Shown: piece by piece, positions 9,033 through 17,310 of the stretch
Numbering within the stretch: the first letter of the stretch is position 1
Layout: each line of letters begins with the position of its first letter
Assembly (NCBI GenBank): GCA_017559505.1
Contig: JAFYSF010000070.1
Coordinates: forward strand, 45,523 to 109,522
Origin: Paludibacteraceae bacterium
Lineage (GTDB): Bacteria > Bacteroidota > Bacteroidia > Bacteroidales > Paludibacteraceae
Reading direction: 5' to 3'
DNA length: 64,000 nucleotides
Program-made: the position numbers and the translations under genes
The notes under the pieces: model-generated
Told to the model about the DNA's origin: nothing
The model's input: the letters and a program-made list of their open reading frames with translations, nothing else
The model's database searches: none

Positions 9033-10275
9033 TTAATTTTTTATTTCTATTGTTTTTCTTTTGAGTGGGATTTGGTAACCTATTCCCCATTCAACCATTT
9101 CTGCTTTTGATAGGTGTGTTTTTACTGCAGTTTGCACATATATATTATCCCATACACGGCAGCGAACACCAAGTCGGAAATAATTCCATCCATCTTCTTT
9201 GTCTATATCATACTTATATAGCATTGGACGTTTTCATATTTATTTCCATTTTCATCTTTGTAGGCTAATTTGATAGGGTCGTATAGGTAGATTCCCCAAT
9301 CGAGTATTGCTGTTATACGTCCAATCCTGAATTCGTTGTTTATGCCGATTGCCACACGAAAGAGATTTGCGATTTTATCGTCTAATATATAGCGGCCGAA
9401 TCTTGTGTTAGAATTGAAAACACCATCATAAAACGCATCAAATCCACCTCCTATGGCGTACCAATTACAGATATTATATGTAGTACCTATGTGTATTGAT
9501 CCTATTCCGTAGCCTTTGTTGTCAAGATAGTAGAGTTCTCGATAACCTCCTGAAGCAGTAATATTTACACTCCATTTGTAAGGTAATGATTGGAATGTTT
9601 TTTCGTTGAAGTCTTTGTTAGTAGTGTTTTTTGTGTGTAATTTATAAGAAGCTCCTACTGAAGCATATAATATGTTAATCCCTCCATTGGGTTGTAATAC
9701 AGAGCCGTTGCTCATGTGCATATAGCCTAAATCGGCATGAGCAGCCCAATTGTTCTTAATAGGGAAATTGAAATGTGCTCCAGTTGTGAGATATACATTG
9801 ACAATTGAGCCTATTAGGTTGTTGCATGTTGGACCGTAATACGACCAATTCGGAGTGTTCCCAAATTCGTTGAAAACACGATTGTAGGTTTTATTGAAAA
9901 AGCTTAATCCTGCACCAACTTTCCACTTTAATTCAAAATGAGGAGTATTTACTATGTCTATCAGTAAATAAGGGTATAGCGCAAATGCTTGTCCTAATAT
10001 TTTGTTATTGCCAAGGTCTAAGCCAACAAAACCAACACCAAGAGTAGGGTAGCCCAAATATTGTTGCCATGGGTATTCATTCCACGATGGGAATTCTACT
10101 GCAACTTCTCCACCTAATGTTGGATTAAAATTTATCTTAGCAATATTTTTATTTAATGACAATATATAACCTTCTATTGTTTGTGTGTTAAGTTTTAATG
10201 TTCTAAGTTGATAACATATATTAATTGATGTAAAACATATAAATGTTATTATGGATAATATTTTATTTTATACAT
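9033..10275 (-). pseudogene. PagL-like acyloxyacyl hydrolase barrel gene with two frame breaks
   Basis: Three pieces in different frames make one barrel. An ATG at 10275 begins MYKIK, then the frame must shift in the AAAA run at 10261-10264 to continue into a hydrophobic signal sequence (ILSIITFICFTSINIC). The main body follows to about 9235. A second shift in the AAAA run mirrored at 9231-9234 joins it to the C-terminal part (LYKYDIDKEDGWNYFRLG to IGYQIPL). Both breaks are repaired by adding one A. The body resembles PagL-type lipid A deacylases (WQQYLGYPTLGVGFVGLDLG) and keeps the His-x-Ser pair in YMHMSNGS. Without an ATG in the main frame it is probably a decayed gene, unless both gaps are homopolymer sequencing errors. 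Confidence 0.75.
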
Positions 10276-10413
10276 TGATTTATAATCTTCATATTGCTTT
10301 GTATATCGATTTTCAGGCTTGTTATCTTGTTCGCTTTCTTGCTTATTTTTCGAGCTATCTATATATCGTTTTTGTTTTTCTTTTTTATTTCTTTTATTTT
10401 TTTTAAAATTAAC

Positions 10414-11538
10414 TTATTTAAAATTATTTTTTTTAGCATAAAAAGGGAAAGAATAATTTAAACCTAATTCTGCACAGTCAAAAGCATGTAAAAAAGAACG
10501 CCCCGAAATTTGAACGTATAAATTCTTAACACGCTTAAAATGATAACGCATACCTAAACGCATATAGAGTGTCCCATTTAAATTTTCATAATCTTTTTTA
10601 TTACTAAAAAATTTAAATTCATTAAATGCAAAAAGTTGATTATGGCTATCATATATATTTATACCAGCATCAATTAGACCTGTAATACGATTTACTGTAA
10701 ATCCATTTGCCAAAGCGATACCTACACGCATCTCTTTATTAGTAAAATAAATAACATCAACGGCAACTCCGGTTGTCCAACAATTATTTCTTCTATTTAA
10801 ATAGTCAATATGTAGAGTATAATGTGTTGAATTTAAGATATTATATAGATTTACATTTTTTATCCCACCAAGGAGTGAGAGATTAATAGCCCATGAATCT
10901 TTTAAATCTTTTGTCCTATGAAAATTAGGTAATTTGTGTTCGTCATAACCTAAAATCCCACTATATCCGATTGCCGCATAAATAATATTCATTGATGAAT
11001 TAGGAGTATATATATTTCCATTTGTAATAGGATTATAGGTAGCTTCAATAGTTATAGCCGCCCAAGGGTGGGGTAAATATATTTCTCCATTCAAACTTAA
11101 ACCAAAGTTAAATGCCAAAAAACTACCTAAATAGGGGGATTTTCGAGTGAATGCAGCAACTCCCATTCCTAATTTTGTTCTAAGTTGACCTATATCAGAA
11201 CGATATAAAGGTATGTTGACGTGAGGATATGCTGCAATCATGTATCCTAAACTAGGTGTAGTTTTCCCATAAATACCATCAAGTTTAAGGCTTAAAAAGC
11301 TAACTCCAATGGAAGGATAATTCCAATGTTTTTTCCAAATTTCATTATCAAATGATAAAAAATCATAATCAACTTCAACGCCAGCGACTACAGATATAGG
11401 CTTATTTAATAAGTTTTTGTGATATCCCATAGGAAAAAAACATCCGCCTACACCTTTGACACTAATTACGTGGTTATTCTGAGCTACAACAGAACAAAAA
11501 GTATAAACTATCAATAAAATAGCTAAAATTCGTTTCAT
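10414..11538 (-). CDS. PagL-like outer-membrane barrel protein lacking the catalytic pair
   Basis: The 374-residue protein starts at MKRILAILLIVYTFCSVVAQ, a clear signal peptide; an upstream TTG start would put ten odd residues before it. It is a paralogue of the broken gene downstream: WNYPSIGVSFLSLKL, GYMIAAYPHVNIPL and SMNIIYAAIGYSG match the other copy. Where that copy has YMHMSNG, this one has YNPITNG, so the His and Ser expected of a PagL-type deacylase are Pro and Thr. It may be a structural or binding barrel, or an inactive hydrolase. The frame stays open for 54 codons past its TAA, reaching the ATG of the next gene. Confidence 0.8.
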   Translation of the reverse strand: MKRILAILLIVYTFCSVVAQNNHVISVKGVGGCFFPMGYHKNLLNKPISVVAGVEVDYDFLSFDNEIWKKHWNYPSIGVSFLSLKLDGIYGKTTPSLGYMIAAYPHVNIPLYRSDIGQLRTKLGMGVAAFTRKSPYLGSFLAFNFGLSLNGEIYLPHPWAAITIEATYNPITNGNIYTPNSSMNIIYAAIGYSGILGYDEHKLPNFHRTKDLKDSWAINLSLLGGIKNVNLYNILNSTHYTLHIDYLNRRNNCWTTGVAVDVIYFTNKEMRVGIALANGFTVNRITGLIDAGINIYDSHNQLFAFNEFKFFSNKKDYENLNGTLYMRLGMRYHFKRVKNLYVQISGRSFLHAFDCAELGLNYSFPFYAKKNNFK

Positions 11539-11556
11539 AATTTCAAATAAAATTTG

Positions 11557-11649
11557 TACCTTTGCCAAAGTTTCTTTGCCAAAGTTTCTTTTTGGGGATT
11601 AAATAAAAACTTGATTGCAAAGTTACGCTTTTTTTTGAATATATGCAAG
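11557..11649. promoter_or_regulatory. Divergent promoters with a tandem 14-bp repeat
   Basis: On the plus strand TACCTTTG (11557-11564) lies 20 bases after TTTC, pointing at gldF. On the minus strand TAACTTTG (11618-11625) lies 20 bases after CTTG (11646-11649), pointing at the barrel gene. Between them CTTTGCCAAAGTTT is repeated twice in tandem (about 11560-11590), including the palindrome CTTTGCCAAAG. The -33 elements each deviate by one base. Confidence 0.5.
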
Positions 11650-11659
11650 TTAAAAAAAT

Positions 11660-12379
11660 ATGAAAATGATTTTTAAGAAAGAGTTCAAGTCGTTTTTTTC
11701 TAATATCACAGGTTATATTGTGATTGCTTTGTTTGTTTTGGCTAACGCATTATTTTTGTGGGTGTTGCCGGGGCAGTGGAATGTATTTGATAGTGGGTAT
11801 GCTTCGCTGGATGCTTTGTTCTTTTTGGCTCCGTGGTTGTATTTGTTTTTGTGCCCTGCTGTTACGATGCGCTTTTTTGCTGAAGAGAGGGCAGAGGGTA
11901 CATTGGAATTGTTGTTGACAAAACCGCTTTCGCGCCTTGAAATCGTTGGAGGTAAGGCTCTTGCAGGTTGGGTGTTGGTTATCGTTGCTTTGTTGCCTTC
12001 GCTCATTTGGTACTTGTCGGTTTATATCCTTGCAGAGCCTATGGGCAATGTGGATTCAGGGGCATTTTGGGGCTCGTGGATTGGGTTGTTGTTGTTGGCT
12101 GCGGTGTATGTTGCTATTGGCACGTTTGGTTCTTCGCTTTCATCTAACCAAGTGGTAGCATTTATTACGTCAGTGGTTATTTCGTTTTTGCTTTTTTATG
12201 GATTTGAGCTTGTAGGTTCGTTGTTTTCTGGTGAAATAGCTTATTGGTTGCGCCAATTTGGTATCAATGAACACTATAAATCTATTTCTCGTGGTGTGAT
12301 TGATAGTCGTGATGTTGTTTATTTTATGGCTTTAACAGCTGGATTCATCTATCTAACTACTAAACAAATAAAAAAATAA
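11660..12379 (+). CDS. gldF: GldF-type ABC-2 permease
   Basis: The 239-residue integral membrane protein has about six hydrophobic segments and the family blocks FSNITGYIVIALFVL, FFLAPWLYLFLCPAVTMR, EERAEGTLELLLTKP and GTFGSSLSSNQVVAF. These match GldF, the permease of the GldAFG ABC transporter linked to gliding and T9SS function in Flavobacterium. The usual neighbour gldG is not next to it; surE follows four bases after the stop. Assignment rests on recalled family blocks rather than a search. Confidence 0.85.
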   Translation: MKMIFKKEFKSFFSNITGYIVIALFVLANALFLWVLPGQWNVFDSGYASLDALFFLAPWLYLFLCPAVTMRFFAEERAEGTLELLLTKPLSRLEIVGGKALAGWVLVIVALLPSLIWYLSVYILAEPMGNVDSGAFWGSWIGLLLLAAVYVAIGTFGSSLSSNQVVAFITSVVISFLLFYGFELVGSLFSGEIAYWLRQFGINEHYKSISRGVIDSRDVVYFMALTAGFIYLTTKQIKK

Positions 12380-12383
12380 TTAT

Positions 12384-13151
12384 ATGAAAACTCCTTTGAT
12401 TTTAATTACTAATGACGATGGCATTCAAGCCAAAGGTATTCAAACTATTGCACGCGTGGCTGCAAAATATGGTAAAGTAGTAATTGTGGCTCCTAATGGT
12501 CCTCGTTCGGCACAGTCAAGTGCTTTGACTATTGAGGTGCCAATCTACGCTAAACCAATACCTTCTGACAACGAAAATATCACTCAATATGCTATCAGTG
12601 GAACTCCTGCTGATTGCGTTAAGTTGGCTATTAGTCAGTTGCTTGATGAGAAGCCAGACCTTGTTATTTCGGGTATCAATCATGGCTCTAATGCAAGTAT
12701 CAATGTTATTTATTCAGGTACAATTGGTGCAGCCATCGAAGGTGCTCTTCATGGTATTCCATCTATTGGTTTTTCGCTTTGCGACCATGATTCTGATGCA
12801 GATTTTGAGCCTTCATTGCCTTATTTCGAGCAAATTATCGCTAAAACAATCAATTCTGAAATGCCTAAGGATATTTGTCTTAATGTGAACGCACCAAAAG
12901 GACCGGTTAAGGGTGTGCGAGCTTGTCGTCAAGCCGAAGGACGTTGGGCAAATGATTTTGGTAAGTCAGAAGCACCTCGTCCATATAATTATTATTGGCT
13001 TATTGGCGACTTTATGTTCTTGCAAGACAATGACATGAATGCCGATCAATGTGCGATTGAGAATGGCTATATCACAGTTGTGCCACTTCAATTTGATATG
13101 ACTGCATATAAGGCAATCGAATATTGTAAGCAGTATGAAACAGAAGCTTGA
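12384..13151 (+). CDS. surE: 5'/3'-nucleotidase SurE
   Basis: The 255-residue protein belongs to the SurE family of metal-dependent nucleoside monophosphate phosphatases. Metal-binding residues appear in ITNDDGIQAKG (Asp-Asp near residues 10-11), in PNGPRSAQSS (Ser near 42) and in VISGINHGSNAS (Asn near 96). YSGTIGAAIEG is also typical. It lies four bases after gldF, and its stop overlaps the start of the next small membrane gene by 17 bases. Confidence 0.95.
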   Translation: MKTPLILITNDDGIQAKGIQTIARVAAKYGKVVIVAPNGPRSAQSSALTIEVPIYAKPIPSDNENITQYAISGTPADCVKLAISQLLDEKPDLVISGINHGSNASINVIYSGTIGAAIEGALHGIPSIGFSLCDHDSDADFEPSLPYFEQIIAKTINSEMPKDICLNVNAPKGPVKGVRACRQAEGRWANDFGKSEAPRPYNYYWLIGDFMFLQDNDMNADQCAIENGYITVVPLQFDMTAYKAIEYCKQYETEA

Positions 13152-13434
13152 TACTCTTTGGTTTGGGATGATTATAGGTTTGGTGATGCCTATTGTCATG
13201 CTCTATCTTTTTGTGCAAAACAATACATTTGATGGCTTTTCGATTAAAGCGATTTTGGATTTGGCAAGCACTAATAGTATGATTGTAAAGCTCTTGTGTA
13301 TTGCCATATTTCCTGATATGGGTGCAGTGTTTCTCCTCAATACGTGGGAGATGTGGCGTGCATGTCGTGGGGTGTTTGCATCGTTGTTTTTCTTTATCGC
13401 TATTTCAGCCATATTTATTGTAATCAATTCTTAG
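13135..13434 (+). CDS. Small membrane protein between surE and lpxB
   Basis: The 99-residue protein has three hydrophobic segments (about 10-27, 48-68 and 78-97). It begins inside surE, overlapping by 17 bases, so the two are likely translationally coupled. A gene of this size in this position is common in Bacteroidales, but I know no function for it. Its placement before lpxB hints at an envelope role only by association. Confidence 0.8.
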   Translation: MKQKLDTLWFGMIIGLVMPIVMLYLFVQNNTFDGFSIKAILDLASTNSMIVKLLCIAIFPDMGAVFLLNTWEMWRACRGVFASLFFFIAISAIFIVINS

Positions 13435-13461
13435 TAATCAATTCGTAAACCCTCATTGAAA

Positions 13462-14613
13462 ATGAGATATTTCATCATTGCCGGTGAAGCGTCGGGCGAC
13501 CTTCATGGCAGTCGTTTAATTGCAGAATTGAAGCATCGCGATGTCGATGCTCAGTTCTGCTTTTTTGGTGGCGATAAGATGCGTGAGGCGGCAGGATGCG
13601 AGCCTGTTGTGCATTGTCGAGATATGGCATTTATGGGGTTTGTCAATGTGCTGTTGAACCTCAATAAAGTCTATCGACTTCGTAAGTTGGCGCAATGTGA
13701 GTTGTTGAGATTTCAGCCCGACAAAGTGATTCTTATTGATTATCCGGGTTTTAATCTTCGATTTGCTAAATTTGTCAAGCAAAATCTGCCAACTGCCGAG
13801 GTGGTCTATTATATTGCGCCTAAACTTTGGGCATGGAAAGAGTATCGGATTGAGTCTATCAAGCGATATGTTGACCATATGTTCACTATATTTCCGTTTG
13901 AAACAGAGTGGTTTGGCTCTCGAGGGTATAAGGTGGAATATGTGGGTAATCCATCGGTCGATTCAGTGTCGGCATTCATGCGAGAAGATTTTGATGAGGC
14001 GCGATTTCGGGCAGATAATGGATTGGATGAGCGTCCGATAGTGGCACTTTTGGCAGGTAGTCGGCGACAAGAGATTCGTTCGTGTTTGCCGATTATGGCG
14101 CAGTTGTCAGAGTGTTATGTTGACTATCAGTTTGTTGTGGCGGCTGCACCATCAGTTGAACCAGAATTTTATAGGTCGGTAGTGGGGGATACGGCAGTGA
14201 AGATACTTTATGGTGCAACATATTCGCTATTGCGAATTGCTCGTGCGGCAGTGGTCAATTCGGGCACAGCAACGCTTGAAACAGCATTGTTTCGAGTGCC
14301 TCAAGTTGTAGTTTATAAGGTGTTTGCTGGCAGATTAGCAATGATGCTCAAACCGTTGCTCATAAAAACGCCATGGGTGTCGCTGGTGAATATTATTGCT
14401 CAGCGAGAGGTGGTTGTGGAGTTGTTGGCTCATAATTATACGCTTGAGCGCACGAAGGAAGAGTTGGATAGGATAGTTGCGGATGGTGAGCGAAGGCGGG
14501 AGATGTTGCGGGCGTATGATGAGATTATAGGAGTGCTGGGTGAGGCTGGGGCGGATGCTCGTTGTGCAAGAAAGATAATAAAATTTCTCAAAAATAGTAC
14601 ATTACTAACCTAG
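13462..14613 (+). CDS. lpxB: Lipid-A-disaccharide synthase
   Basis: LpxB joins UDP-diacylglucosamine to lipid X (2,3-diacylglucosamine-1-phosphate), giving the disaccharide of lipid A at the inner membrane. The 383-residue product starts with RYFIIAGEASGDLHGSRL, the family signature, and has YYIAPKLWAWKEYR, NPSVDSV, LLAGSRRQEI and VNSGTATLETAL with PQVVVYK. I chose the ATG at 13462 rather than the TTG two codons earlier. The final residues (NSTLLT) abut a remnant of another gene and may not be original. Confidence 0.95.
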   Translation: MRYFIIAGEASGDLHGSRLIAELKHRDVDAQFCFFGGDKMREAAGCEPVVHCRDMAFMGFVNVLLNLNKVYRLRKLAQCELLRFQPDKVILIDYPGFNLRFAKFVKQNLPTAEVVYYIAPKLWAWKEYRIESIKRYVDHMFTIFPFETEWFGSRGYKVEYVGNPSVDSVSAFMREDFDEARFRADNGLDERPIVALLAGSRRQEIRSCLPIMAQLSECYVDYQFVVAAAPSVEPEFYRSVVGDTAVKILYGATYSLLRIARAAVVNSGTATLETALFRVPQVVVYKVFAGRLAMMLKPLLIKTPWVSLVNIIAQREVVVELLAHNYTLERTKEELDRIVADGERRREMLRAYDEIIGVLGEAGADARCARKIIKFLKNSTLLT

Positions 14614-14614
14614 C

Positions 14615-14761
14615 ATTGGTGCTAATATTTCAAAAGCACAATTTGCAATAAGTAAAAAAGATTTTCAAGCCAAAATGTACATCGCTCTAAAAGAAACTCA
14701 CGAAACTCTATATCTGCTAGAACTCTTATTTAGAATAGAATTAACCCGTTGGCGAAATTAA
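14615..14761 (+). pseudogene. Remnant of a four-helix-bundle (23S IVS-type) protein gene
   Basis: A 48-codon open stretch directly after the lpxB stop reads IGANISKAQFAISKKDF and then KETHETLYLLELLFR. This matches the C-terminal half of the four-helix-bundle proteins originally found in 23S rRNA intervening sequences (typical order: SIGANIAEA, SKADF, KEASETEYWL). A stop lies just upstream in frame, and no N-terminal half or start is present. It looks like a truncated remnant left by recombination at the end of lpxB. Confidence 0.75.
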
Positions 14762-14803
14762 TTTTAAATTTTGGGGACTATTATAAAAAAACATTCTACA
14801 ACC

Positions 14804-15652
14804 TTAAAGTGTTTTTTTGCTATTTTCACACCTCAACTTTCCCATCAACGCCAAACACACTGCCAACGAAGCAACCGATAAATACCAAGTACCTCCCGTT
14901 CCTATCAAATCAAAATCAATATTTGTATATCCATTATAACTCAAAAATGCAAATACTACAGCCGCTGCATTATTCACAAAATGCGCTAATATAGAAGCCC
15001 ATAACGACCCTGTATAATGATACAAATAACCCAATGCTGCTCCTATCAACATACGCGGAATAAAGCCATAAAACTGAAAATGTATTGCCGAAAATACAAA
15101 GGCCGACACCCATATCGCTGTATGATAATTAACTGACTTTCCTAATACTCTTTGCAACCATCCCCTAAACATCATCTCCTCGCATACAGCAGGCAACAAT
15201 GCCATAACAAACAAATTAGCAAACATCATCCCTACCGACGAAGTCTGCAAAAATCGCTCGGTCAACACCTTTGCCTGCTCTTCCATCTGACGCATCATCT
15301 CCTCCATAGATGCCAAAAACGAAGGTAATTCTATGCCATTATTCCAATCTGCCAACATCGAAATCATAGGCAATGCTGCCACTGCAAAAAGGAACGCTAT
15401 CAAACTCTGTTGTACTGACAATCCCTTATTAAGCAACATATGTCGCAAAGGATTTACATAATCTTCGGTAAACCACACGCCCACCAAAGCCGTAACTCCA
15501 AACAACACAATAGTTTGCAATCCCTGCATAAATAGTAGACCTTCTATTGAATTAGTCCATTCTGGGGCTAATGCAATTAGTGCTCCCATCAAAGTCATAA
15601 CTCCAATGAAAGCACCAAATATAATTAATAATGCTATTAATAATTTTTTCAT
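14804..15652 (-). CDS. CPBP-family intramembrane protease
   Basis: The 282-residue polytopic membrane protein has about seven hydrophobic segments. The glutamic intramembrane protease motifs are present: PAVCEEMMFRGWLQR (Glu-Glu near 158-159, then Arg), AIHFQFYGFIPR (His near 193) and ASILAHFVNN (His near 226). CPBP (Abi) proteins cleave membrane substrates or act in processing; the substrate here is unknown. It ends the rsfS-ftsH-cdsA-psd gene set, eight bases after psd. Confidence 0.88.
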   Translation of the reverse strand: MKKLLIALLIIFGAFIGVMTLMGALIALAPEWTNSIEGLLFMQGLQTIVLFGVTALVGVWFTEDYVNPLRHMLLNKGLSVQQSLIAFLFAVAALPMISMLADWNNGIELPSFLASMEEMMRQMEEQAKVLTERFLQTSSVGMMFANLFVMALLPAVCEEMMFRGWLQRVLGKSVNYHTAIWVSAFVFSAIHFQFYGFIPRMLIGAALGYLYHYTGSLWASILAHFVNNAAAVVFAFLSYNGYTNIDFDLIGTGGTWYLSVASLAVCLALMGKLRCENSKKTL

Positions 15653-15660
15653 AACATTCC

Positions 15661-16353
15661 CTATTCCTTAACAACCTCATCTGGTAGACGTGCAATAATT
15701 GTCTCATTACCACGAGTTGCCTCTCCTATTTCAACAAAGATTTCACTACCCTCTGGCAAGAACAAATCCACACGCGAACCAAATTTAATAAAACCAAGAT
15801 GCTCATTTATATTGCATTTATGATTAGGGGCAGAATATGTAACAATACGACGAGCCAAAGCGCCTGCAATCTGACGCATCAATATTTTATGCCCATTTTC
15901 ATTTTCAATCACCACTGTCGAACGCTCATTTTCATGCGATGATTTAGGCAAAAATGCTGCCACATGGCGACCATTATAATGACGCACATAACGCACTATA
16001 CCCGAGATTGGATACCAATTGGCATGCACCGAGAATACATTCATAAATATCGACACTTGAATCATCTTCTTACCTTCAAAATACTCCCACTCTTCTGTTG
16101 GCTCTGTAACAACAATATGTCCATCTGCCGGAGCTATTACAAGGTTTTCATCATCTATCTCCACTTCACGAGTCGGATTTCGGAAGAAATAAAGAAAGAA
16201 TGAAAATGTAAGTATTGAGATAACCATACACACCACAGACCAAATCTTATTAGGCGACTCAATAAATACAATAGCATTGGCTACAACCAACAACGTGAGC
16301 AAAGAGAATAATATTGCATAACCCTCTTTGTGTACTTTTAATCTTCTTTTCAT
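15661..16353 (-). CDS. psd: Phosphatidylserine decarboxylase proenzyme
   Basis: This enzyme makes phosphatidylethanolamine from phosphatidylserine. The 230-residue form is the short type common in Bacteroidota and archaea. Two N-terminal hydrophobic segments precede the catalytic part with VIAPADGHIV, FMNVFSVHANWYPISG and the autocleavage site FGSRVDLFLP, where the Ser near residue 190 would become the pyruvoyl group. It lies 24 bases after cdsA, so consecutive steps of phospholipid synthesis are co-encoded; pssA is not in the window. Confidence 0.93.
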   Translation of the reverse strand: MKRRLKVHKEGYAILFSLLTLLVVANAIVFIESPNKIWSVVCMVISILTFSFFLYFFRNPTREVEIDDENLVIAPADGHIVVTEPTEEWEYFEGKKMIQVSIFMNVFSVHANWYPISGIVRYVRHYNGRHVAAFLPKSSHENERSTVVIENENGHKILMRQIAGALARRIVTYSAPNHKCNINEHLGFIKFGSRVDLFLPEGSEIFVEIGEATRGNETIIARLPDEVVKE

Positions 16354-16377
16354 AATATTTTAGTTAAAAAATTAATA

Positions 16378-17226
16378 TCACAATAACAAATAAAGATAAC
16401 ATGCCACTACTGGTGCCGCAAATATAAAGCTATCGAATCGGTCCAACCATCCTCCATGACCTGGTATTGCCACGCCTGAATCCTTCACTCCTAAACGACG
16501 CTTCAACAACGACTCTACCAAATCTCCAAATGTACCAAACACCACCACAATTTGCGCAAATACTAACCATTGCCACAACTCAAGCGATGCTCCATTATGC
16601 CCCACAAGCAGATTCGACAATGGCTGATCTACTATCGACATAACGTATGCCGCCACTAACGCAAATAAATTACCACCGATAAATCCTTCCCACGATTTTT
16701 TTGGAGACACTCGCTCAAACAATCTATGACGTCCAAAAAGCGAACCTGTCAAGTAAGCAAACGAATCATTTGCCCATATAAACACGAGCATCGACAACAC
16801 CAACACCGGTGTGAATTGTCCACGGAAAAATGCTATCATATTTATAAGTGCAAATGGCAATGCCACATATATCTGGCTATAAGCAGTATGCATCCATGCT
16901 TCCAATGGGTCAGTTTTCGTATTCCACAATTGACCTATCATTGCCGTCAACAAACTCATACCATAAACGACCCACACAATAACAATCATTCGCTCCGAAA
17001 ACATTGATGCATGCTCAGCATATATTGCCAAGAACAACAGTGCCGACACTCCACCAAGAAATGTTGTCCTTTTCGTCAATAATTTCAACAATTCTTGAGT
17101 TGCCAACAAACTAATAAGCATAAATAATAAGCCAAAACTATAAGGACTCCAAACCGTAGTAGCAATAATAACTGCCACAAGTACCACACCCGCCACAGTA
17201 CGAGTTACAAGATTCTTAAAATCCAT
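16378..17226 (-). CDS. cdsA: Phosphatidate cytidylyltransferase
   Basis: CdsA forms CDP-diacylglycerol from phosphatidate and CTP. The 282-residue protein has about eight transmembrane segments and the family signature near the C-terminus, from KKSWEGFIGG to LKRRLGVKDSG and IPGHGGWLDRFDS, which holds the metal-binding Asp residues. It follows ftsH by 74 bases and precedes psd. Confidence 0.95.
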   Translation of the reverse strand: MDFKNLVTRTVAGVVLVAVIIATTVWSPYSFGLLFMLISLLATQELLKLLTKRTTFLGGVSALLFLAIYAEHASMFSERMIVIVWVVYGMSLLTAMIGQLWNTKTDPLEAWMHTAYSQIYVALPFALINMIAFFRGQFTPVLVLSMLVFIWANDSFAYLTGSLFGRHRLFERVSPKKSWEGFIGGNLFALVAAYVMSIVDQPLSNLLVGHNGASLELWQWLVFAQIVVVFGTFGDLVESLLKRRLGVKDSGVAIPGHGGWLDRFDSFIFAAPVVACYLYLLL

Positions 17227-17264
17227 ATTAGTAAAATGTTTAATGTGTAGTGTTTAATATATAG

Positions 17265-17310
17265 TGTATTCCCTACTCCTTTCTCCCTGCTTCCTATTCC
17301 TCACTCTTCG
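17265..17310. repeat. CTCC/CTCATT-type repeat at the ftsH stop
   Basis: A pyrimidine-rich stretch of CTACTCC, CTATTCC and CTCACTC variants covers the region just downstream of ftsH. It includes the TGA stop and last two codons of ftsH on the minus strand. Confidence 0.5.
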
